Part shown: positions 16,141 through 23,974 of the stretch, piece by piece
Position numbering within the stretch: the stretch's first letter is position 1
Layout: each line of letters starts with the position of its first letter
Source of the DNA: a bacterium
GTDB taxonomy: Bacteria > Bdellovibrionota > UBA1018
Length of the DNA: 64,000 nucleotides
Assembly (NCBI GenBank): GCA_019751945.1
Contig: JAIEMT010000008.1
Location: 1-64,000, forward strand
Direction: 5' to 3'
Notes under the pieces: generated by a model
What the model was told of the DNA's origin: nothing
The model's input: only the letters and a program-made list of their open reading frames with translations
Database searches by the model: none
Made by a program: the position numbers and the translations under genes

Positions 16141-16903
16141 TATCGACCTTTCGATCTTTGAAGACACTGAAAACACGATTGGTTTGTTTAGAGCTGTTGT
16201 CGACAAAGACAATCGCTTTCGGTTGAAAGCGCACTTGTCGCAACCAAGCCAGAAGCATCAACCCCTTATGCTGTCCGTCGGTGTTGATAATCCCACGGGT
16301 GTAATTTACAGCGCGGACCGATGTCACCTTTTCCTTCGCCATTTCTTCATCAGTCAGCTGGGGCATGTATTCCATTCCCACGTGGTTCGGCTTCAACCCC
16401 ACCGATGAGAAGGTAATGCCGTTTTCGCCGTAGTGGCGCTGCGTAGAATCGCGATTCAAAAATCCGCGAGAAGTGAGAACCACGGTTTGAATTCCATCAG
16501 CCTGAAGATTTTTCAAATCCGTCGGGATAGAAGGTTCATTTGGCGTTGCGTGGCTCTGGTACAAAATTCTTCCATATTTGTTCAATAAATCATTGATGTC
16601 GACGCCGATTGCGTCCTTTCCAGCCGGAGTTTTGATCTCCGGTGTGCATTTCTGCTCACATTGAATGTCGTTGGATTGCCACTCAAACCAAGCTTCGCCA
16701 CCCAAATCTTGATTCAGATGAAGCAAGGTATCGTCCGTATCGAAAACGGCAATAACGTTTTTATTCCCAAAAATAGAGCCTACTTCACGTATTTTCTTTT
16801 GAATTTCAGAAAAGGATGAGGACTCGAGTTGTTCAGACGCTCTGACGTTGAAAGAAACGATGAAAGAGACTGCTGCCACCAACAGAACAGTTTTATTCTT
16901 CAT
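16019..16903 (-). CDS. exported DUF2608-type HAD-like phosphatase
   Basis: This is a 294-residue protein with a signal peptide (MKNKTVLLVAAVSFIVSFNVRA) and a HAD motif I, AVFDTDDTLLHL at about residues 52-63. Later HAD elements are VVLTSRGF (motif II) and KAIVFVDNSSKQ (motif IV-like). DUF2608 proteins are described in intracellular and predatory bacteria with no settled substrate. The 3' end overlaps comF antisense. The start overlaps the stop of the upstream FAD-like gene by ATGA, suggesting one operon with lysC. Confidence 0.75.
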   Translation of the reverse strand: MKNKTVLLVAAVSFIVSFNVRASEQLESSSFSEIQKKIREVGSIFGNKNVIAVFDTDDTLLHLNQDLGGEAWFEWQSNDIQCEQKCTPEIKTPAGKDAIGVDINDLLNKYGRILYQSHATPNEPSIPTDLKNLQADGIQTVVLTSRGFLNRDSTQRHYGENGITFSSVGLKPNHVGMEYMPQLTDEEMAKEKVTSVRAVNYTRGIINTDGQHKGLMLLAWLRQVRFQPKAIVFVDNSSKQTNRVFSVFKDRKVDITTIRYSVRDQDRLDFWMSDKKKAIEDWNVYSQMSNSIFP

Positions 16904-18066
16904 CCCCTCTCAGTAGACGAGGCTTCGGTACGCGTCAAATTTTCTTTTGCAAGGTTCACATCCCGCCCCAGGAGAACGGCGACTTGCTGCAGGGCTGCCA
17001 ATGGGCCAAACCCATCGGTTAATAAATAGACGCCTGCAGCATCTGGAAGCACGCTTGGCGATTGAATGATCTTTCCTTCGGTGTACAGGGAACCCTCTTC
17101 AAAGCGAACGGTTTCTTGTTCGACGGTGGAATCGAAATCTTTAAAATCTGCTGGAATCCATTCTGGTCCTACAAAGATTCGATTCAATGTTTGCTTAATC
17201 TTTCGAAGTTTCTTGGCAATCTCGTGATTGTCTTCAGACTCTTCTGAACCAATTAAGACTGTCCAAACACTCTTCTTGCCGCCTTCAAAGAAATAGCCCC
17301 AGACATTGCGCTGAAACTCTTCACCCGCATCCTTATGAAGGGCGCAGAAAAAGTTTTCGCGAATCTCTGCAGCAACGGGAATCTTGTGAGAAAACGTGGC
17401 CTGCAAAACCCCCACCGGCGCAAGCTTTCGAGTAAGCGTATGGACCTTCGGAAATCCCTTCACACCAGCAAGAACAGACCAACGGTCTGCAAAAACTAAC
17501 TGTTTGCAGGGAATTTCTTGGCCGGAGCCCACGATCACACTTTGAATCTCTCCCTTTTTAATCACGACCTCTTGCAAAGGAGATTGAATTTGTAAAAGAT
17601 CGACATGGTTTTTACGAACGAGATTTTCGATTTCGACTAAAGAAAGTTCGAAGCGCGCACCATAAATTCCGGCAAGTCGAATTTCGGGACCCCACAATTC
17701 TTCTTCCTGAACTTCCTTCCGAGATTCAAAATTGGGAGCCTTCGTCCAAGTAGCTTCCCGAAAAGCTTTGTTTCGAAATTCGCGGAGAAAATCTCCGTTT
17801 TGTAAAACCACTTCCTGAGAGTCAGAAGCCGGCAACACATCTCTCGCTAATTCTAACCACGCCATCAATCCGGGACTTTGAGCCAATCCGGTTTCATCAC
17901 CCTTGTCTTCCACTAACTGCAAACTTGAAAAAGGCGGAGTGAGACGAGACCCCGTTCCAGAGAGCCATGTAAAAGGAGTTCCAGCCTTCTGAAGTTGAGC
18001 GACTGTGGCCAGCGCTACCCAGCCTTCACCGATGACGACTGTGGGTTGTGTGAGGTCGAGTTTCAT
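16900..18066 (-). CDS. putative FAD/NAD(P)-binding oxidoreductase-like protein
   Basis: The 388-residue product opens with a dinucleotide-binding strand and glycine motif, VVIGEGWVALATVAQLQKAG, and ends with GVYLLTDGFGPLAALQQVAVLLG, which fits the FAD-contacting C-terminal helix of amine-oxidase-like flavoproteins. The middle is not recognisable. It lies between aspartokinase and the HAD gene with ATGA overlaps at both ends, so all three are likely translated together. The function is unknown; the flavin assignment is an inference from the two end motifs. Confidence 0.55.
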   Translation of the reverse strand: MKLDLTQPTVVIGEGWVALATVAQLQKAGTPFTWLSGTGSRLTPPFSSLQLVEDKGDETGLAQSPGLMAWLELARDVLPASDSQEVVLQNGDFLREFRNKAFREATWTKAPNFESRKEVQEEELWGPEIRLAGIYGARFELSLVEIENLVRKNHVDLLQIQSPLQEVVIKKGEIQSVIVGSGQEIPCKQLVFADRWSVLAGVKGFPKVHTLTRKLAPVGVLQATFSHKIPVAAEIRENFFCALHKDAGEEFQRNVWGYFFEGGKKSVWTVLIGSEESEDNHEIAKKLRKIKQTLNRIFVGPEWIPADFKDFDSTVEQETVRFEEGSLYTEGKIIQSPSVLPDAAGVYLLTDGFGPLAALQQVAVLLGRDVNLAKENLTRTEASSTERG

Positions 18067-19253
18067 TGTTGAGCTCCCAAGTACTTGGTGTGCAAGCAGC
18101 GCACAGCTTCATTGAGATGAGTTGCAGGAATGGCTACCGTCACTGCCAAAGGCCCGCCCTGGCCATGCTGAATAGTCACCCCTTCATTCGAAAGAACTTC
18201 CATGATTTCTTGCAATGCTTTTCCATCTTGAGAAAAGCGATCGCCGACGACGGAGAGGGGAATCAGCCCCATCTCAAAAGAATATTTGTTGACGAAACCT
18301 TCGGTGCTCAACCTCTCGAGAAGGCGCTTCCATTCGGTTTCAGAATCTCGATCTGCGTAAAACTCGACGATGCCTGCCAAAAAAACTGGGGCCACGACTG
18401 CTAAATGAGCTTCACCCGATTGATCCCAAAGCGCACTCAATACGGTCGGGCGCATCAATTCTACTCGAATGAGGAATTTATTGGGATCTGCGGTCACTCC
18501 TGCGATGCGAAATTCTTCCATAGAACCTGTGACGATTTCCGTTCCTTGCGTTTCATTCAAACTGTTTCTCACCCGAAGTGCAACCCCGAACTGCCTTGCC
18601 AGTTCGACGCTCCGCGGATGAAGCACCCCTGCTCCCCGGGTGGCCATTTCAATCATCAGATCCGAGCGGAGTCGGGGCAGCAACACCGCGTCTGAACAAA
18701 TGCGAGGATCGGTGGAATACACACCGTCCACATCCGTGTAGATCTCGCAAAGCTCAGCACTCAAAACCGAAGCCAGCGCCACTGCAGTGGTATCGGAACC
18801 CCCTCGTCCCAAAGTAGTAATCTCTTTGGTTTCGCTGACACCTTGAAAACCAGCCACAATCACCACCTTATCTTCCTTCAAGGCGGTTCGAATTCGATCA
18901 CCTAGAATCTTCTTAATTCGGGCGCGTCGATGGCTTTGGTCCGTGATGATTCCGCTCTGCGACCCGGTGAGGGAAATCGCATCCACGCCCAAATCCGTCA
19001 GAGCCATGGTGAGAAGCGCCATCGAAATTCGCTCACCGGTCGTGAGCAACATGTCCATCTCTCGATGAGCGGGCTGCTGCGACACCTGATGAGCCAATTC
19101 AATCAAATCATCCGTCGACTGTCCCATGGCACTGACCACCACCACTGCCTGGTGGCCATCGGCTCGGAGGCGTGCGATGCGCTTTGCAACCGCAACGATT
19201 CGTTGGGGAGACCCCAACGACGTGCCACCATATTTTTGAACAATGAGCGCCAT
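18063..19253 (-). CDS. lysC: aspartate kinase
   Basis: Aspartokinase phosphorylates aspartate, the first step to lysine, threonine, methionine and diaminopimelate. The start at 19253 gives MALIVQKYGGTSLGSPQRI and has AGGAG five bases upstream. The 396-residue monofunctional enzyme has TTGERISMALL, GFQGVSETKEITTLGRGGSDTTAVAL and two C-terminal ACT domains (from about 260) for feedback control by amino acids. It lies 80 nt downstream of mltD; I see no lysine riboswitch in that gap. Confidence 0.95.
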   Translation of the reverse strand: MALIVQKYGGTSLGSPQRIVAVAKRIARLRADGHQAVVVVSAMGQSTDDLIELAHQVSQQPAHREMDMLLTTGERISMALLTMALTDLGVDAISLTGSQSGIITDQSHRRARIKKILGDRIRTALKEDKVVIVAGFQGVSETKEITTLGRGGSDTTAVALASVLSAELCEIYTDVDGVYSTDPRICSDAVLLPRLRSDLMIEMATRGAGVLHPRSVELARQFGVALRVRNSLNETQGTEIVTGSMEEFRIAGVTADPNKFLIRVELMRPTVLSALWDQSGEAHLAVVAPVFLAGIVEFYADRDSETEWKRLLERLSTEGFVNKYSFEMGLIPLSVVGDRFSQDGKALQEIMEVLSNEGVTIQHGQGGPLAVTVAIPATHLNEAVRCLHTKYLGAQQ

Positions 19254-19332
19254 GCGAACTCCTATTCTTATCAAAAAGATAGGGGTTTGAAAGCTCTTTT
19301 AGCTTCTACTATGGTTATATAAAAAAGAAAAC

Positions 19333-20955
19333 TTAGCCGCCGTCGACAGACTGTGGGGTACGACTCACTGCCGAGCGAGCCGCCTCACGACGCTTATAGG
19401 AGATGCGGTAAGACTTGTGCTGGCGCTTCTTTCCGCGACGAATTCGACGCTTTTCAGGCGGGTCACGGACTTCTAAAGAAGCCAGGCTACGACTGCGATC
19501 ATTCGGCATGGGGAGCAACACCTGAGAGCCGGGTCTCAAGGGCGCTTTTGGAGAAATTCGATTCAAATCCGCGATGGGATCGACCTTAATACCAAAGTGG
19601 CGAGCAATCCGAGCCAAGGTGTCCCCACTGCGAACTTTGTAGACTTGAAAGTTCACTTTGCGCGGATAAGCGCTGTGATTGTAAGTCGTCAGGAAGCGGT
19701 CCTTCGTCGATGCGGGCAGTTTAATGCGATACGTGCTCATGATGGGCGGCGTGCACCAGCGCTGAATTTCGGGATTCAGGCTCTTTACCGTGTGGTACGA
19801 AAGGCCAGCAGCACGAGCCACCTTCAACAAGTCGGCCGGACTACGAAGCTCAAACTCTAAAAGCTCTTCTCCACTGATCACACCCTTCTTATTGACGTGC
19901 GGGGTGGGAATGGGCTTTGCGAGCGGAGCCGGACCGGCTTCATCATCGGAAGCAGTTCGAGTCACCGCCGGAACACTGAGACCTGCTTGTACGATGTCGG
20001 TAGGCGAGCTCTCATAATCTTCTTCAGACTCTTCACTCAGGACGCGCATCAAGGCTTCTTGGGAGTTTGTCACTCCCGGCATCGGCGTCGGTTGATTATT
20101 TTCCGATTCGGGTTCGAGCCGAACCACACTGCCGTCGCCGGCCAGAACTTCACCCTCACCGGGTTTCACCGTGGAAGCCGGAAAGCCAAATTGCGTGCGA
20201 TTCTTAGCCAAAATCGCGGCTGCAATGATCTTCGGAACATAGTCGCGAGTTTCAGGGCGCAGGAACCGCTGACGGGTAATGGTCCAGAAATCTTTCGTTC
20301 CAAAACGGCGAACAGCGCGGCCGATCTTGGCTTCACCCGCGTTGTAAGCGGCGGCAGCGAGTTCCCAGGAATCAAACATAGCGTAGAGGTCGCGAAGGTA
20401 TTCTACAGCAGCGAGTGTGGACTTCCGCGTATCGCGTCGCTCATCCACCCACCAGTTCACCATCAAGCCATAGCGTTTGCCGGTGGCTGAAATGAATTGC
20501 CAGGGACCGACGGCCTTGGCTCGCGATCGGGCGTGATTATTGAAGCCACTTTCGATCATCGCCAAATAGACCAGGTCTTCGGGCAAGCCGTTTTGCTTCA
20601 ACAACGGAGTAATGTAAGGAATGAAAAGCTCGGAGCGCTCCAAATAGCGCTCAAAGTGGACCCGACCTTTTCCTAAGAAGTAATCGACCCAATATTCCAC
20701 TCGGCTATTCACCACGATGGGAATGTCAAAGTTGGAATTTTGGAGTTTTACGCCATGAATTTCGATCGGTTCTCCACGGCTCTGACGTTCATCGCGCAGG
20801 AAGTCATTTACGTTCTTATTGGCCGCACGCGTGGCAGCATCTTCATAAGAACTGCGACCCGATCGGGAGTGAGCGCATCCGGAACCCAGGGCGCTGATTA
20901 CACCAACACCCAGAAAAAGAAGCGAACTCACGCGGAGAACGGCATTTTTAGTCAA
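19333..20955 (-). CDS. mltD: membrane-bound lytic murein transglycosylase D
   Basis: The 540-residue lipoprotein starts with TTG behind GGGGAAGA and has a lipobox ending in GSGC. The SLT domain (about 95-250) has the catalytic Glu in YLAMIESGFNNHARSRAKAVG, then GPWQFISATGKRYGL and AAAYNAGEAKIGRAV. After a linker come a degenerate LysM (around 360-425) and a clear LysM, YKVRSGDTLARIARHFGI to VLLP (about 440-485), which would bind peptidoglycan. The tail is very basic (RIRRGKKRQHKSYRISYKRR). It remodels the cell wall from the outer membrane. Confidence 0.93.
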   Translation of the reverse strand: MTKNAVLRVSSLLFLGVGVISALGSGCAHSRSGRSSYEDAATRAANKNVNDFLRDERQSRGEPIEIHGVKLQNSNFDIPIVVNSRVEYWVDYFLGKGRVHFERYLERSELFIPYITPLLKQNGLPEDLVYLAMIESGFNNHARSRAKAVGPWQFISATGKRYGLMVNWWVDERRDTRKSTLAAVEYLRDLYAMFDSWELAAAAYNAGEAKIGRAVRRFGTKDFWTITRQRFLRPETRDYVPKIIAAAILAKNRTQFGFPASTVKPGEGEVLAGDGSVVRLEPESENNQPTPMPGVTNSQEALMRVLSEESEEDYESSPTDIVQAGLSVPAVTRTASDDEAGPAPLAKPIPTPHVNKKGVISGEELLEFELRSPADLLKVARAAGLSYHTVKSLNPEIQRWCTPPIMSTYRIKLPASTKDRFLTTYNHSAYPRKVNFQVYKVRSGDTLARIARHFGIKVDPIADLNRISPKAPLRPGSQVLLPMPNDRSRSLASLEVRDPPEKRRIRRGKKRQHKSYRISYKRREAARSAVSRTPQSVDGG

Positions 20956-21027
20956 AAGATCTTCCCCTTTTAGGTCCGGTCTTGGACCGCAAAAACACGA
21001 AAATCCTAAACGTTTCGTGGTCTGACT

Positions 21028-21057
21028 AGTCTACAAGACGCCGAACGACCATGTCAA
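21028..21057 (-). promoter_or_regulatory. sigma-70-like promoter upstream of mltD
   Basis: On the minus strand, TTGACA (21052-21057) and TAGACT (21028-21033) are 18 bases apart. The start would fall near 21021, leaving a leader of about 65 nt that contains the small inverted repeat GGTCC...GGACC (20973-20988) before the mltD TTG. Confidence 0.5.
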
Positions 21058-21124
21058 ACTAGCAGGGCGCCTGGAGCGCGCATCGGCAGGATCTACACAC
21101 TGACAAATACTGGCACGGGGAGTC

Positions 21125-21346
21125 TTACTCTGAGAGGGGAACGATCTCAAGGTCTGGGAGGGGGGATGCGGGTTGTCGGGAGAGGGTATCGGCTCTAGCT
21201 TCTGTGACAGAGAGGGGGAGCATGATTTCAGGCAGGTCGAGGGACGAATGGAGGCGAGATTCCTCAGGGTGAACGCCGGCCGACCACCAGGCGATTACCG
21301 CGGTTAAAAGGAAGACCAGAGGTAGAAAGAGGTATCTCGGCACCAT
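21125..21346 (-). CDS. small hypothetical membrane-anchored protein
   Basis: The 73-residue product has one N-terminal hydrophobic segment (YLFLPLVFLLTAVIAWWSAG) and a proline-rich, mostly acidic tail. AAGG lies five bases before the ATG. I recognise no family. Its 3' end is about 70 nt upstream of the mltD promoter in the same orientation. Confidence 0.45.
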   Translation of the reverse strand: MVPRYLFLPLVFLLTAVIAWWSAGVHPEESRLHSSLDLPEIMLPLSVTEARADTLSRQPASPLPDLEIVPLSE

Positions 21347-21349
21347 TGG

Positions 21350-21526
21350 GCCTTAACAAGTGCAATCCCAGAACCCCTTTTGTTAAGGGCACTTAACTAT
21401 TTTTGACGCATAGTATTAAGCACTTAGCCAAAGCCCCAATTATTAAGACGTGTAGAACATGATTAAGTTTTCTACACTGTACCCATTTTGGGCTCTAAAA
21501 TGGGCTGTTTTAAGGAAGTGAAAAAA
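21350..21526. other. AT-rich intergenic region with TTAAG repeats and inverted repeats
   Basis: No gene is visible. The stretch has several copies of TTAAG/CTTAA, often joined to GCACTT: inverted at 21382-21397 as GTTAAG-GGCA-CTTAAC, and again near 21417. Two further inverted repeats follow: GTGTAGAA (21450-21457) with TTCTACAC (21470-21477), and CCCATTTT (21482-21489) with AAAATGGG (21497-21504) followed by CTGTTTT. The last could end the murJ-DUF507 transcript on the minus strand, though its T-run is on the plus side. Confidence 0.5.
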
Positions 21527-21976
21527 TCAGTGAACTTCAGCGGCGTCGAATTTCTTCACCACTTCGATGATCTGGTGTTCGAGATCTTCGTCGGTTTCAT
21601 ACACATCATCGATGTGAGAAGAGCGCATGAAGTATTTCACCAAAGTCTCCGCAACAACTTTGAGAGACTTCTGAAAGTAGAAACCGTTCAACTCATCATC
21701 CCCGAAACTCGCTTTCACCACGGCTTTAGCGGCACGGTACTGATCGGAATCGGTAAAAGCAGAGTCCTTGAGAACATCTGCTTTCGCGCCAATTTTTGCC
21801 AAAGTTTTTTCGCGAAGATCCTCTTCCGTAAAAATATACGGACCGACCAGATTGAAGATTTCATCTTGGACAATCTGTCGCAGGCGTGGAGGAAACGTAA
21901 TCGACTTCTTGTTCTCCAAACGAGTGATAATGCTCTTACAAAGCAATTTTACGGTTTCTCGTTGTGTCGTTGTCAT
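21527..21976 (-). CDS. DUF507-like protein
   Basis: This 149-residue acidic, all-helical protein begins MTTTQRETVKLLCKSIITRL and contains EIFNLVGPYIFTEEDLREKTLAKIG, which resembles the DUF507 pattern of short helical repeats with an EEDLRE-type element. The family is uncharacterised. It is the last gene after murJ, 16 nt downstream, and may share its transcript. The assignment is tentative. Confidence 0.55.
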   Translation of the reverse strand: MTTTQRETVKLLCKSIITRLENKKSITFPPRLRQIVQDEIFNLVGPYIFTEEDLREKTLAKIGAKADVLKDSAFTDSDQYRAAKAVVKASFGDDELNGFYFQKSLKVVAETLVKYFMRSSHIDDVYETDEDLEHQIIEVVKKFDAAEVH

Positions 21977-21992
21977 CGGGGATAACCCTAAC

Positions 21993-23666
21993 TCAAACTG
22001 ATTTTCTGTTCAGCTTATTTTTGACTTTTTTTGTAATTATTTTGACCACCTCTGTCGTTTCTTCCAAACGAGTCAGTTTCGCCAAAAATAATAAAATCAA
22101 AACACCGGCTCCAATCAGAAGACTGACCTTAAGCGTACGAAAAATGATCTTCATTGCAGCCGCAGAAATCGTGGAAAATCTGTTGAGCCATTCGGCCTCG
22201 GAAAAATAAAAATCCATCTGTTGGAGCAGGAACCAGCAGGCGGCTCCCATCAAAAGAGCAACCACCAGGTGTCTGAGAAAGTTCACCAAAAAAGCCCCGA
22301 TGGGCAGGGTTTCACCTTTCTCTGCGATGCGGGATCGAATCGAAAAGAGCAGCCAAAGAGCGTTAAAGATTGCTCCGGCCGAAGTTCCCAATGCCAGGCC
22401 GATGTAACCCAATCGATTGATGAGGGCCAAGTTCAACGCAATGGTCACAACCACAGAGAGCACGCTCGACGTGACGGCTTTTCTCGTAATGCCAATGGCG
22501 TAACAGACGGGAACGAGAACCTTGACTGCCGAGTAAGCCGGAAGTCCCACAGCGTAAGCAGCTAGCGCTCCCGCGGTAGCCAAAGTGTCTGTCGACGTGA
22601 ATCGCCCATATTCAAAAAGCATCCGAATGATGGGGACGCTTAAGAAAGCCAAACCCGCTGCAGCGGGCAAGTTGATGGCAAACACGTTTCGAAGACTCGA
22701 ACCTAAGAGTGTAGTGACCTTCGAAGCGTCGCCCTTCACCCAATGCTGCGATGCCAGCGGCAAAGTCGCAGCGGCGAATGAAACACCGAAAACTCCGATC
22801 GGAAACTGCATCAGACGAAACGCATAGTTTAACCAGGAAACAGCGCCCGTTCCCTGAGACGTCGCCAAGATGCTATTGATGAGAACATTGACCTGCGTAG
22901 CGGCCAATCCCACTGTTCCAGGCAACATCAGCAACATGACGTTTCGAAGATGAGGATCGTGATTCCAGGCAAGATCTTTTTCAGTTTTCGCAGGCCATTT
23001 GTAACCCGCACGGTAGAGTGCAGGGAGTTGGCAGAGGGCTTGAACAGCTCCGCCCAAAACTACGCCGATAGCCATCCCTTTAATGGGTTCAATTCCGTAC
23101 TGACCAAAAATCAGCGCGAGGGTCACTCCACTCACCACCGATACAATGTTGAAAAGGGCAGAAGCAAACGCTGGTAAAAAGAATTTTCCGCACGCGTTTA
23201 AAATGCCCATGAACCCCGCCGCGAGTACGACGAAAGGAAAGAACGGGAACATGATGCGAGTCATCTCTACGGTGAGTTCGAACTTTCCAGGAATCGCTTT
23301 GTACGCTGAAGCATAGAAACTCACCAACTGTTCTGAGAAGAAAATCCCGATACAAGTCAGCACGCCCACCACGATCAGAAGTGAGCGAAACACCAAACCC
23401 GCTAACCGCCAAGCAGCGCGATCGCCTTTTTCAATTCGAACGCGGGTGAAAGTGGGAACAACGGACGCGCTCATTGCCCCTTCGGCGAAGAGATCGCGCA
23501 AGAGATTCGGCATCCGAAACGCTATCGTGTAGGCGTCGTAAGCAGAACCCGCGCCAAACATGAAAGCAAAAACTTGTTCGCGCACGAGTCCCATGATGCG
23601 ACTGATGAAGGTCGCTGCGCCCATCGCACCTGCTGCGCCGAGGACATTCTCGCGAGGTTCGCTCAT
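21993..23666 (-). CDS. murJ: lipid II flippase MurJ
   Basis: MurJ moves lipid II across the inner membrane for peptidoglycan synthesis. The 557-residue, roughly 14-helix protein has the MOP-superfamily start FISRIMGLVREQVFAFMFGAG and RMPNLLRDLFAEGAMSASVVPTF, which are conserved in MurJ. The start overlaps the stop of the preceding gene by ATGA. Confidence 0.95.
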   Translation of the reverse strand: MSEPRENVLGAAGAMGAATFISRIMGLVREQVFAFMFGAGSAYDAYTIAFRMPNLLRDLFAEGAMSASVVPTFTRVRIEKGDRAAWRLAGLVFRSLLIVVGVLTCIGIFFSEQLVSFYASAYKAIPGKFELTVEMTRIMFPFFPFVVLAAGFMGILNACGKFFLPAFASALFNIVSVVSGVTLALIFGQYGIEPIKGMAIGVVLGGAVQALCQLPALYRAGYKWPAKTEKDLAWNHDPHLRNVMLLMLPGTVGLAATQVNVLINSILATSQGTGAVSWLNYAFRLMQFPIGVFGVSFAAATLPLASQHWVKGDASKVTTLLGSSLRNVFAINLPAAAGLAFLSVPIIRMLFEYGRFTSTDTLATAGALAAYAVGLPAYSAVKVLVPVCYAIGITRKAVTSSVLSVVVTIALNLALINRLGYIGLALGTSAGAIFNALWLLFSIRSRIAEKGETLPIGAFLVNFLRHLVVALLMGAACWFLLQQMDFYFSEAEWLNRFSTISAAAMKIIFRTLKVSLLIGAGVLILLFLAKLTRLEETTEVVKIITKKVKNKLNRKSV

Positions 23667-23974
23667 GCGTTCGAGCGGGGAAAAACCTTCTTTACCCAGT
23701 GATCAATGGTTTCGTCGATTTTGGCTTTAAAGGGAGTGGCCATCAAACTGAGTTTGGCGTCTAAAACCAGATTGTCATCGAGGCAGGTCAACGTGGCCGA
23801 TGCCATCGAGGATTTGAGAGAAACTTGTTTCTTCTGCGGGTCGCGCTGAATGTCGAACTTCCCCACCGGAAGCTTCCCCATCATCTTGTCGATCTCGGTC
23901 GAAATCTTGGTGTAAAGTTCGTCGGCCGTATGTCCTGAGACGCTGATCTTTTTTGAATAACTGGGCATTCGCAC
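23663..23974 (-). CDS. polyhydroxyalkanoic acid system-like small protein
   Basis: The 103-residue product resembles the PHA granule-region family: an N-terminal strand KKISVSGHTADELYTKI, a centre with SATLTCLDDNLVLDAKLSL and a C-terminal helix DETIDHWVKKVF. Members are small proteins of unclear role, often outside PHA operons. Translation may start at GTG 23974 or ATG 23968; AAGGGA precedes both. It is tightly packed between the biotin-carboxylase-like gene and murJ. Confidence 0.55.
   Translation of the reverse strand: MRMPSYSKKISVSGHTADELYTKISTEIDKMMGKLPVGKFDIQRDPQKKQVSLKSSMASATLTCLDDNLVLDAKLSLMATPFKAKIDETIDHWVKKVFPRSNA

Noticed and set aside
19254-19332. Lysine riboswitch upstream of lysC
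   Set aside because: Only 79 nt separate mltD and lysC, too short for the five-helix aptamer, and no matching conserved segments are seen.
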